Shown: positions 1 to 5,255, numbered from the stretch's first letter. The stretch: DNA of 5,255 nt from Alphaproteobacteria bacterium (GCA_005884825.1 VAZT01000275.1:1-5255), one strand, 5' to 3'. Numbers and translations: made by a program. The notes: generated by a model not told the origin, from the letters alone.

Positions 1-237
1 GACGCCGCGCGACCCCATCTCGTGCAGCATCCAGGCGGTGGCGACCCCGCCTTTGGCGGTGTCGAGAACCAGGACGCGGTCGGCATAGCTCAGTCCGGCG
101 AGCTTGTGGCTCGGGCGCGAGAAGATGCCTTTCGTGCGGTCGAGATCGTAGCGCGCGCTGAAATTGTCGGCCGCAACAAGCGCCGTTCCGGTCACTGCCG
201 GTCCGATGCCCTTGTGGCAACGCAGCAAGATCGGCAC
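1..237 (-). CDS. Aconitase X small (swivel) subunit, DUF126 family, C-terminus outside window
   Basis: This is the first 79 codons of the small subunit of a split aconitase X; the rest lies beyond the left edge. The GTG start (237-235) shares its first G with the TAG stop of the large-subunit gene (TAGTG), so the two are probably translationally coupled. The fragment reads MPILLRCHKGIGPAVTG, then FSARYDLDRTKGIFSRPSHK at about residues 26-45 and RVLVLDTAKGGVATAWML at about 54-71. This is the DUF126 pattern of a substrate-facing segment followed by a glycine-rich loop. In the aconitase superfamily this domain closes over the Fe-S domain and contributes catalytic residues. Family knowledge: characterised aconitase X enzymes are bacterial cis-3-hydroxy-L-proline dehydratases and archaeal mevalonate-5-phosphate dehydratases; the substrate here is unknown. 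The loop reads AKGGVAT, without the Gly-Ser pair I would expect from the better-known members. The family call is firm and the substrate is open. Confidence 0.85.
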   Translation of the reverse strand, partial: MPILLRCHKGIGPAVTGTALVAADNFSARYDLDRTKGIFSRPSHKLAGLSYADRVLVLDTAKGGVATAWMLHEMGSRGV

Positions 238-1469
238 TACAGCACCCGCCCGGCGACGGCGGAGTCGACGCAGCGCTCGAGGCTGGCGAGTGTCGGCCGG
301 TAGCCATAACCGGCGATGATGTTGACGAGCTTGGCGGAATTGGTCATCAGGCGCGTCCAGCCATTTGCGTCGGCCATCTCTCGCGCATAGCTCTGGTAAA
401 AGCAAATCCCCTGCGCGACGACGGCGCCCGAGGCTTCGATCCGGCTCGTCAGACCCATCCGATCGGCGGCGTGCTTGATCTCGGGCGAGGTTGTGACGAG
501 CACCGTCGTCTCATGATGGACGCGGCGCCCGTCGAGGGCGCGCGCCACCGCCTCGATCTCGAACAGCGACAACTGCGGCGCGCCAAAGACGACGAGGTCG
601 AGCTTCGCGTCCGGCGCGGCGTAGCGGCCGAGAAAGGCCGCGATCCCATCCTGCGAAATCGTGATCGCCGGCGGCGGCGATCCAGCGAAGACCGCGTCCT
701 CGGCCGTGATCCCCGGTATGTGAAAGAGCGCCACCGAGCCAAAGCTCGCCAGCGCAGTGCCGAAATGCTTCAGTGCGTCCGAGCTGGGGACCGCCTCGAT
801 CCCCTCGATGACCGGGACTTCCCAATAGGAACCGCACGCCTCGCCGACAATGCCGCCCAGCGCGCCCCATTGGCTGAGGTCGCGCGGTATCGCTGTGACA
901 CGGAACCGCCTGGTAGCACACCGGCACGCATCGAGATGATAGCCGTAACGCGGCGTGCGGCCGGTCAACCCCGCAGCCAATGCCGAAGGCCCGCCTTCGA
1001 AATTGCTCCGCGCGCCGAGCACGCTGTTCGAATAGATCACGACCCCGGTATCGCCATAAGCCATGTGCTCGCCGCGCACGGGCGCCATGATGGTCTGGTA
1101 ATTGATGCAGGTGTCCGTCATCAGCACGCCGAAGCCGCGCAATGCCTCGATCGTCCGCTGCTCGAGCGCAGCCATTTCCGGGGTCTGTCCGAGCCGGCGA
1201 TAGACCGCGAAATCGAGCCCCCGCGGGTCGGTGATCGTCGGCACCCGGACCCGCCGCTCAGCCTCGGGCGCGCCGGCGAGGCCCTCGAGAAACCGCACCC
1301 CGGCTTCGCCCAAGGATTCGGTGTCGGCCATGACGTGGGCCTGTGACACCGGCACAAAGTCCGCCGCGTCGAAGAACTCGCCGACCGCGACCTGGTGCGA
1401 TATCGCCCAGCGCCGGACGGCCCCGAGCGCGCCCGCCAGCATCGCCCTTTCTTCATCGTTCAGCCGCAT
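237..1469 (-). CDS. Aconitase X large (catalytic) subunit, DUF521 family
   Basis: A complete 410-residue protein, matching the usual length of separate aconitase X catalytic subunits (about 400). It begins MRLNDEERAMLAG, the typical DUF521 opening. Other family blocks are MTDTCINYQ (117-125), GEHMAYGDTGVVIYSNSVLG (133-152), GARSNFEGGPSAL (152-164), YGYHLD (175-180) and MTNSAKLVNIIAGYGYRP (375-392), followed by ERCVDSA (398-404). Cys121, Cys356 and Cys400 sit where the family places its three iron or Fe-S ligands. The enzyme should be a cytosolic hydro-lyase working with the small subunit encoded immediately downstream, on cis-3-hydroxy-L-proline or a related small hydroxy acid; the substrate is inferred. 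The ATG at 1469 has no obvious Shine-Dalgarno sequence. An ATG at residue 10 is better placed behind GAAAGGG but would remove conserved N-terminal residues, so I keep the first. An 18-bp inverted repeat lies about 45 bp upstream. Confidence 0.92.
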   Translation of the reverse strand: MRLNDEERAMLAGALGAVRRWAISHQVAVGEFFDAADFVPVSQAHVMADTESLGEAGVRFLEGLAGAPEAERRVRVPTITDPRGLDFAVYRRLGQTPEMAALEQRTIEALRGFGVLMTDTCINYQTIMAPVRGEHMAYGDTGVVIYSNSVLGARSNFEGGPSALAAGLTGRTPRYGYHLDACRCATRRFRVTAIPRDLSQWGALGGIVGEACGSYWEVPVIEGIEAVPSSDALKHFGTALASFGSVALFHIPGITAEDAVFAGSPPPAITISQDGIAAFLGRYAAPDAKLDLVVFGAPQLSLFEIEAVARALDGRRVHHETTVLVTTSPEIKHAADRMGLTSRIEASGAVVAQGICFYQSYAREMADANGWTRLMTNSAKLVNIIAGYGYRPTLASLERCVDSAVAGRVL

Positions 1470-1513
1470 GTCAAATCACGAGTTACAATCAGGGATTGAC
1501 CAAAAATGACATC

Positions 1514-1531
1514 TTGCTGCACCTGCAGCAA
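1514..1531. promoter_or_regulatory. Candidate operator: perfect inverted repeat TTGCTGC-N4-GCAGCAA
   Basis: TTGCTGC (1514-1520) and GCAGCAA (1525-1531) are exact reverse complements separated by ACCT. The dyad lies 45-62 bp upstream of the aconitase X start codon, where a dimeric repressor or activator would act on that unit. Size and symmetry fit a helix-turn-helix dimer site, but the cognate regulator is not in the window and cannot be named. A short stem-loop in a leader transcript is the alternative reading. Confidence 0.4.
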
Positions 1532-1780
1532 ATCAGCAGAAAAGCCTCTCCTGGCGGTTGTAGCGCGGTCATCAACCCCGCTCATCACAGCGCCAGCAGC
1601 ATGCAATGCAAAGGTGGCGTTTTTAGGAGCGCTATAATCACCGTGGGGAAATCCGGCCGGCAGCTATTCGACTGAAAATCGAACGGGCTGTCGATCGCTT
1701 GGACCAAAGAAACGGGATATTTCCGACCCTTTCGACCGGCGACGTGTTTTGGTACCCAAGGTATCTCTCAGCAATCGGGA

Positions 1781-1809
1781 TTGGAATTCGCCGCGATCCT
1801 GATTGTTAT
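1781..1809 (+). promoter_or_regulatory. Possible promoter of the tyrosine-rich protein gene
   Basis: TTGGAA (1781-1786) and TGTTAT (1804-1809) are 17 bp apart on the plus strand, each matching four of six bases of the vegetative sigma consensus. A start just downstream would give a leader of about 60 nt before the ATG at 1878. The match is weak, and overlapping AT-rich hexamers make the -10 choice uncertain. Confidence 0.25.
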
Positions 1810-1862
1810 TATCGATAGAGCACCGGGCACCTGGCCGTAAACTTGCCAGTGCCGCGGTAAAC

Positions 1863-1870
1863 GGAAGGAG
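1863..1870 (+). promoter_or_regulatory. Strong ribosome binding site setting the start at 1878
   Basis: GGAAGGAG lies seven bases before the ATG at 1878-1880. It fixes the start of the tyrosine-rich protein here and not at an in-frame TTG-type codon near 1803, because the signal peptide begins only after 1878. Confidence 0.75.
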
Positions 1871-1877
1871 TGAGCAG

Positions 1878-2222
1878 ATGACTCTTGTTAACCACTTTGC
1901 GCGGACGGGTCGCGGGTTGGCCATAGGGGCAGCGGTTCTTGCTGCGGTAGGATTGAGCACCGTGCCGCGGCCCGCGCATGCGCTGAGCCCGGGTGCCGGG
2001 GTAGGAATCGGGCTCGGCGCGTTTGCGGCAGGGACTGCGCTCGGCGCCGCCACGAACCCGTACTACAATGCCTATAACCCCTACTATTATCCGTACGGGT
2101 ACTCTTACGCTTATCCGTACGGGTACTCTTACGCTCCGGCCCAGGCCTATTATCCGTCGACACCGTATTATCCGCAGCGGAGTTGTTGGGACCCGTATTA
2201 TCGGCGTTATTACGCCTGCTGA
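1878..2222 (+). CDS. Small secreted Gly-rich/Tyr-rich protein of unknown function
   Basis: A 114-residue protein led by a classical signal peptide. It has an N-terminal His/Arg/Arg region, a hydrophobic core (about 14-28, LAIGAAVLAAVGLS) and a likely signal peptidase I site after Ala33-His-Ala35. Next comes a small-residue helix (about 38-58, GAGVGIGLGAFAAGTALGAA), which could be a membrane or self-association segment. From residue 61 to the end there are 21 tyrosines in 54 residues, mixed with Pro, Gly and Ser, ending SCWDPYYRRYYAC with two cysteines. The octapeptide YPYGYSYA occurs twice in tandem, encoded by an exact DNA duplication. Short exported proteins of this architecture are frequent in Hyphomicrobiales, but I know of no assigned function. 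An envelope or surface role is inference. The gene is monocistronic with a strong ribosome binding site, and its last 13 bases overlap the 3' end of purB on the other strand. Confidence 0.8.
   Translation: MTLVNHFARTGRGLAIGAAVLAAVGLSTVPRPAHALSPGAGVGIGLGAFAAGTALGAATNPYYNAYNPYYYPYGYSYAYPYGYSYAPAQAYYPSTPYYPQRSCWDPYYRRYYAC
2087..2134 (+). repeat. Exact 24-bp tandem repeat, two copies, coding for YPYGYSYA
   Basis: Bases 2087-2110 are repeated without a mismatch at 2111-2134. The unit is eight codons long, so copy number can change without breaking the reading frame of the tyrosine-rich protein. The absence of even synonymous differences suggests recent duplication. Confidence 0.95.
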
Positions 2223-3511
2223 CCGAATACGCGGGCAAAAATCGTGTCGACGTGTTTGAGGTGGTAGGCGAGGTCGAATAGGCCGTCGATGGTCTGCGGG
2301 TCGAGATGGCGGGTGATCTCCGGGTCCGCTTTCAGGAGATCGGAGAACCTGCCTTCGCCGTCCCATGCGGCCATCGCGTTGCGCTGCACGGCGCGATAGG
2401 CGTCTTCGCGGCTCATTCCCGCATGGGTCAGCGCCAATAGGACCCGTTGTGAATCCACGAGCCCTCCGAGGGCGTCGAGGTTTTGGCGCATGCGCTCGGG
2501 ATAGACGAAGAGCCGGTCGATGAGCCCGGTCAGCCGGGCCAGAGCAAAATCGAGCGCGATCGTCGTGTCTGGCGCGATGACGCGCTCGACCGACGAATGG
2601 GAGATGTCGCGCTCATGCCACAGGGCGACATTTTCGAGCGCCGGCACCACGGCGGAGCGCACGAGGCGGGCGAGACCGGTCAGGTTCTCGGCGAGGACCG
2701 GGTTGCGCTTGTGGGGCATCGCCGAGGAGCCCTTCTGCCCCGGCGCAAAATACTCCTCGGCCTCGCGCACCTCGGTGCGCTGAAGGTGACGGATCTCGGT
2801 GGCGAGGCGTTCGACCGCTGCGCCGATTATTGCCAGGGTCGTGAAGAATTGGGCATGACGGTCGCGCGGGATGACCTGCGTCGAGATCGGCTCGGGGTCG
2901 AGCCCGAGCTTCTTCGCGACGTATTCCTCGACCCGCGGATCGATATTGGCGAAGGTCCCGACCGCACCGGAGATCGCGCAGGTCGCCACCTCCTGGCGCG
3001 CGGCGAGGAGGCGAGCGTGGTTGCGCGCAAACTCGGCGTAATGCCCGGCGAGCTTCAATCCGAAGGTCGTCGGCTCGGCATGGATGCCGTGGCTCCGCCC
3101 TACCGTCGGCGTCAATTTGTGCTCGAGGGCGCGGCGCTTCAGCACCGCGAGCAATCCATCGATATCGGCCAGCAGAATGTCGGCCGCCTGCGTCAACTGC
3201 ACCGCAAAGCAAGTGTCGAGCACATCGCTCGAGGTCATTCCCTGATGCACGAAGCGCGCCTCGGGGCCGACATGCTCGGCGAGGTTGGTCAAAAAGGCGA
3301 TCACGTCATGGCGGGTCTCGCGCTCGATCTCGTCGATGCGCTCGGCCTCGAAGCCGCGGCGCTCCCAGACGGCGCGAGCGGCGCTCTCGGGGATGATCCC
3401 CAGCGCCGCCTGGGCATCGCAAGCATGCGCCTCGATCTCGAACCAGATCCGGTAGCGGTTCTCCGGCGACCAGATCCTCGTCATCTCTGGGCGGCTGTAG
3501 CGCGGGATCAT
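2210..3511 (-). CDS. purB: Adenylosuccinate lyase
   Basis: A 433-residue cytosolic enzyme of purine biosynthesis. It removes fumarate from SAICAR to give AICAR and from adenylosuccinate to give AMP. The fumarase/aspartase-superfamily signature is intact as GSSAMPHKRNP (261-271). His68 (RETRHDV), His89 (FVHQGMTSSD) and His141 (GRSHGIHAEPTTFG) fall at the positions known from the Bacillus subtilis enzyme, and Ser262/Ser263 in the mobile loop are present. Length is normal for the short bacterial form. The start is the ATG at 3511, giving MIPRYSRPEMTRIW. A longer frame to 3637 exists but only re-reads the neighbouring gene. The start overlaps the stop of the pseudouridine synthase gene (ATGA, 3511-3508), and GAAGAGG at 3528-3522 can serve as ribosome binding site, so purB can be translated by coupling or on its own. 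Nothing in the protein looks damaged. Confidence 0.97.
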   Translation of the reverse strand: MIPRYSRPEMTRIWSPENRYRIWFEIEAHACDAQAALGIIPESAARAVWERRGFEAERIDEIERETRHDVIAFLTNLAEHVGPEARFVHQGMTSSDVLDTCFAVQLTQAADILLADIDGLLAVLKRRALEHKLTPTVGRSHGIHAEPTTFGLKLAGHYAEFARNHARLLAARQEVATCAISGAVGTFANIDPRVEEYVAKKLGLDPEPISTQVIPRDRHAQFFTTLAIIGAAVERLATEIRHLQRTEVREAEEYFAPGQKGSSAMPHKRNPVLAENLTGLARLVRSAVVPALENVALWHERDISHSSVERVIAPDTTIALDFALARLTGLIDRLFVYPERMRQNLDALGGLVDSQRVLLALTHAGMSREDAYRAVQRNAMAAWDGEGRFSDLLKADPEITRHLDPQTIDGLFDLAYHLKHVDTIFARVFGQQA

Positions 3512-4110
3512 GCCGGTGTCGCCTCTTCGCAGCCCAGCCGACTCAATGACGCGGCCATATGGGAGGGGACCGGAGCGGTGATTTCGAGCGGAGGCCGCGC
3601 CGGGTAGAGCGGCAAAGTGATAGGCAATTCGAGCCAAGCCCGTCCGTCGGCGGCGCCGCAGACACGGTAGTCTGTGGTTGCCCTTTGCCCGTCGGGATCA
3701 ATGATCATGCGCCAGCCGCTGCCTCGATTGAGCTTTCTAAGTCCGGTCTCGATCCGTCCCGCGAATTCGGGTGGGCGATCCTCAACGACGGCCCAATAGA
3801 CTTTCTCCACCGTCCCGCTGGCGAACAACGCGCCCAGCCGCCGCAGCGCCTTCGGGTGCCGCCCCAACACCAGACAGCCGCTGGTGTCGCGATCGAGACG
3901 GTGCGCGAGCGCCGGCGGGTGCGGCAGCCCGAAGCGCAGCTCGTCGAATCGGCTTTCGAGATTGGGACCGCCGCCGGGGCCGGGATGCACGGCAATCCCG
4001 GCCGGCTTGTCGATGACGATGATCAGACCGTCGCGATAAAGGACGCGGTCGGTGAGTTGCCCCCCACCCCAACCCTCTCCCGCAAGCGGGGCTTTGTCCG
4101 AGAATAGCAT
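3508..4110 (-). CDS. RluA-type pseudouridine synthase with an apparent internal deletion
   Basis: A 200-residue protein of the RluA family, which isomerises uridine to pseudouridine in rRNA or tRNA. Residues 22-52 (RVLYRDGLIIVIDKPAG, then HPGPGGGPNLE) and the catalytic motif HRLDRDTSGCLVLGR (70-84, nucleophile Asp73) are well conserved. At 158-170 the protein runs from AWLEL straight to PITLPLYPARPPLEITAPVP, which is the family's C-terminal end. About 45 residues that normally lie between, with the (K/L)TGRTHQ(L/I)R motif and the GDPxYG stretch, are absent. Because the frame is kept, a product may be made, but its fold and activity are doubtful. The N-terminal 20 residues (LFSDKAPLAGEGWGGG) are read from a palindromic repeat and are probably not ancestral. 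TAG directly precedes the ATG and no good ribosome binding site is seen. The stop overlaps the purB start (ATGA). The RNA target cannot be named. Confidence 0.8.
   Translation of the reverse strand: MLFSDKAPLAGEGWGGGQLTDRVLYRDGLIIVIDKPAGIAVHPGPGGGPNLESRFDELRFGLPHPPALAHRLDRDTSGCLVLGRHPKALRRLGALFASGTVEKVYWAVVEDRPPEFAGRIETGLRKLNRGSGWRMIIDPDGQRATTDYRVCGAADGRAWLELPITLPLYPARPPLEITAPVPSHMAASLSRLGCEEATPA
4060..4092. repeat. C-rich palindromic intergenic repeat read into the pseudouridine synthase N-terminus
   Basis: On the plus strand the segment reads a C-rich run, then ACCCTCTCCCGCAAGCGGGG, with the stem CCCGC-AA-GCGGG at 4079-4090. It resembles the CCCTCTCCC-GCAAGCGGG type of short repeat I recall from many high-GC proteobacterial genomes, here apparently only half of the element. 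On the minus strand it encodes APLAGEGWGGG near the start of the pseudouridine synthase. No second copy is in the window, so the repeat status rests on recall. Confidence 0.55.
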
Positions 4111-4137
4111 CTAAATCGACCCGATTTGCGGTCATGC
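4107..4137. repeat. Imperfect palindrome at the pseudouridine synthase start
   Basis: AAATCG (4113-4118) and CGATTT (4122-4127) are exact arms around ACC, flanked by an outer GCAT (4107-4110) and ATGC (4134-4137). The minus-strand start codon of the pseudouridine synthase lies in the outer arm. It could be a small palindromic repeat, an operator, or a leader hairpin. The sequence alone does not decide. Confidence 0.4.
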
Positions 4138-4159
4138 ATCGCTCGTAACCGGAAATAGG

Positions 4160-4190
4160 GTCATATTTCAGGCGATAGCGATCGAGTCAA
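4160..4190 (-). promoter_or_regulatory. Possible promoter for the pseudouridine synthase-purB unit
   Basis: On the minus strand TTGACT (4190-4185) is one base from the -35 consensus, and TATGAC (4165-4160) could be the -10, but the 19-bp spacing is longer than usual. It lies 50-80 bp upstream of the start at 4110, and no other upstream gene could drive the unit. GC-rich arms GCCCC (4194-4198) and GGGGC (4205-4209) sit just upstream. Confidence 0.3.
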
Positions 4191-4247
4191 GCCGCCCCAG
4201 GCCGGGGGCGAGCTTTGCACGACAACACCCTATTCTGGAAGTGCGAA

Positions 4248-4265
4248 GGGAGGGATCATCCTCCC
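4248..4265. repeat. Short inverted repeat downstream of the transposase remnant
   Basis: GGGAGG (4248-4253) and CCTCCC (4260-4265) pair perfectly around GATCAT, 12 bases after the transposase stop in its direction of reading. No T-run follows, so it is not a convincing intrinsic terminator. It may belong to the non-coding end of the insertion sequence. Confidence 0.3.
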
Positions 4266-4277
4266 CTCGCCGGGCCA

Positions 4278-4846
4278 TTACTCCGCAGCTTCCTCCTCTC
4301 TCGGTTCAGGAAAGAACTCAGCCACGATGTTGAGTTCATACATGCTCCGTATGAGGCACCAGATGTTGTGGCAAATGATCTTGCAGTAAACCTCGTTCGC
4401 CATCGAGGTATCGGTTCTACATCGGACATTATCACCGGAGTTCGTTTTCAGCATTGAAACGACCGCTTCGGCATTCGACCTTTTATGATAGCGCTTTAGA
4501 AACTCCTCTCGATCCGTTTGGTAGCGGAGCAATGCTTCCCTCCATACTGGCGATGGATTGGTCCTGGGCGGTTTGTTTGGGTTTTTCCGCTTCCTATATC
4601 TAAACGGCAGAAATCCCTTAGCTCCGAGTGATGCAATCTTCTCATAGTTCTCGACCGTCGTGTAAGCCTTGTCGGCGAGAACTTCTTGGATTGCACGACC
4701 GCCTTCGCAGTGGTATCAAGTAGTTCAGCCAGTTGGCTGAGATCCTCGATATCCTATGGGTGACCACAGCCGCAGTAATGATGTGTGATCGGGTGCCGCA
4801 GGCAAAAATGCAGTTTAGTAATACGCTTCTCTTTCTTCATCCAGAA
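4278..4846 (-). pseudogene. Decayed, 5'-truncated IS4-superfamily DDE transposase
   Basis: Joining three minus-strand frames gives a continuous transposase C-terminal half: KEKRITKLHF, then ACGTRSHIITAAVVTHR, then DIEDLSQLAELLDTTAKAVV, then EVLADKAYTTVENYEKIASL and on to the TAA at 4280-4278. The second catalytic Asp is in ADKAY. The final frame contains YHKRSNAEAVVSMLK, a perfect Y-(2)-R-(3)-E-(6)-K signature with the catalytic Glu. The conserved tail CRTDTSMANEVYCKIICHNI follows. Frame breaks lie at the five-base A/T run 4804-4808, at about 4753-4757, and at about 4683-4692. Only the last frame (about 4715-4278) is long. The N-terminal region with the first catalytic Asp is missing; recognisable homology stops near 4846, about 30 bases from the end of the PIN gene. 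The protein cannot be made, and terminal inverted repeats were not identified. The left boundary of the insertion is uncertain. Confidence 0.85.
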
Positions 4847-4874
4847 CTCGGCGAGGTGGCGGCTGAGCCCACGG

Positions 4875-5255
4875 TCAGCCGATGGCGAGATAGTTTGCCG
4901 GGGACAGAATGCGGATCCCGCGTCACGGATCCATCGAAAGCAGGTGGCGGGCATCGCTGCTCACGATCACATCCGCCCTGCCGGCGGCTGCCAGGGCCAA
5001 GTACTTGTCGTCCTTTGGATCGTGGCACTCCCGTACAGCTTCAGTCGGCTCGATCCGCTCTAGGCAACGACGACAATGTCGAGAATCCGCTTGCGCCGCT
5101 TCTACGGAGACGAAGCGATCGAATTTGGGGCGGAAGATGACGTCACGGTACTCGTTCTCGGCCTCCTGCGAGAGGATAAGCCGGTTGGGTGGATCAACGG
5201 CTCGCAATAAGGCTCGCTCCGGGAGGCTGTCGGCTTTAACGGCAGCCGAGACGAA
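4875..5255 (-). pseudogene. PIN-domain toxin (COG1569-like) with premature stop; N-terminus outside window
   Basis: From the right edge the minus strand encodes FVSAAVKADSLPERALL, then RLILSQEAENEYRDVIFRPK (25-44), CHDPKDDKYLALA (77-89) and GRADVIVSSDARHLLSMDP (92-110). This is the order of the PIN-family toxin component of VapBC-like systems, metal-dependent ribonucleases. The visible acidic residues (Glu35, an Asp in DPKDD, Asp101) are present; the first Asp of the usual LDTN(V) start would be just outside. TGA at 4925-4923 ends the frame. In the same frame the next 15 codons read RGIRILSPANYLAIG and stop at 4877-4875, exactly the expected family ending, with TGA where Trp (DPWRGI) is normal. 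The part around 5058-5093 also reads better in a shifted frame (RILDIVVVA), suggesting two compensating indels. A shortened protein ending at residue 110 of this fragment could still be made. The antitoxin is not in view. Confidence 0.8.

Larger units (their letters stand above)
1470..1877. other. Divergent intergenic region without a gene
   Basis: About 400 bases separate the start of the aconitase X unit (minus strand) from the start of the tyrosine-rich protein (plus strand), so both promoters should lie here. No open frame in either strand has family resemblance or a convincing ribosome binding site. Open frames entering from either side are out-of-phase readings of the flanking genes. 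Visible contents are a perfect inverted repeat at 1514-1531, an isolated TATAAT at 1633-1638 (plus strand) with no good -35 partner, a possible promoter at 1781-1809, and the ribosome binding site at 1863-1870. Base composition is more AT-rich than in the flanking coding DNA. Confidence 0.7.

Noticed and set aside
471..1346. Plus-strand open frame of 291 codons opposite the aconitase X large subunit
   Set aside because: It is antisense to a clear DUF521 gene, has no family resemblance, and has a composition typical of GC-rich shadows.
1633..1638. TATAAT hexamer as a plus-strand promoter
   Set aside because: No acceptable -35 box lies 16-18 bp upstream, and it is about 240 bp from the next start. 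A chance match is likely.
1664..2366. Minus-strand frames opposite the tyrosine-rich gene
   Set aside because: They are low-complexity mirror translations of the Tyr/Gly codons. The plus-strand reading has a signal peptide and a strong ribosome binding site.
2483..3607. Plus-strand open frame of 374 codons opposite purB
   Set aside because: It is an antisense shadow of a high-GC gene, with no recognisable domain and an Arg/Gly/Ala-rich composition.
3512..3637. Longer purB frame starting at 3637 (475 residues)
   Set aside because: The extra 42 residues only re-read the pseudouridine synthase gene in another frame. The family starts at MIPRYSRPEM, and the ATGA overlap and GAAGAGG site support 3511.
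4923..4925. In-frame TGA of the PIN gene as a selenocysteine codon
   Set aside because: The position is normally Trp in the family, and I saw no SECIS-like hairpin. A nonsense mutation is simpler.
4496..4954. Two separate 66-residue minus-strand proteins at 4496-4696 and 4754-4954
   Set aside because: Each only partly follows the transposase and then leaves its frame. They are pieces of the frameshifted pseudogene and PIN end, not genes.
4733..5140. Plus-strand frame of 135 codons across the transposase/PIN junction
   Set aside because: It is antisense to two recognisable families and has no resemblance of its own.

Overview
The window is high-GC bacterial chromosome, most likely from an alphaproteobacterium of the Hyphomicrobiales (Rhizobiales) type. 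This rests on the PurB and RluA-type protein sequences, a small exported tyrosine-rich protein of a kind common in that group, and a short C-rich palindromic repeat of the sort scattered through their intergenic regions. Assignment to genus is not possible from sequence reading alone.

Positions 1-1469 (minus strand) hold a two-gene aconitase X unit. A large catalytic subunit is followed, with a one-base TAGTG stop/start overlap, by the swivelling small subunit, which runs off the left edge. Positions 1470-1877 are a divergent intergenic region with no gene. It contains a perfect 7-bp inverted repeat (TTGCTGC-N4-GCAGCAA) about 45 bp ahead of the aconitase X start, a candidate operator. Positions 1878-2222 (plus strand) encode a small secreted Gly-rich then Tyr-rich protein with an exact 24-bp tandem duplication. 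It converges on, and overlaps by 13 bp, the 3' end of purB.

Positions 2210-4110 (minus strand) hold an RluA-type pseudouridine synthase gene joined to purB (adenylosuccinate lyase) by a four-base ATGA overlap. PurB looks complete, with all expected catalytic residues. The pseudouridine synthase does not: about 45 residues including the TGRTHQ(L/I)R region appear to be missing in frame, and its N-terminus is read out of a palindromic repeat.

Positions 4278-5255 (minus strand) are a decay zone. A 5'-truncated IS4-type DDE transposase is broken by at least three frameshifts. It abuts the end of a PIN-family toxin gene that has a premature TGA; sequence beyond the TGA still encodes the family's normal C-terminus in the same frame. 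The toxin's N-terminus, and any antitoxin gene, lie beyond the right edge.

I found no clear undescribed multi-gene system. The most checkable oddities are the internally deleted pseudouridine synthase coupled to intact purB, the interrupted PIN toxin next to the dead transposase, the candidate operator of the aconitase X unit, and the repeat-expanded tyrosine-rich protein.
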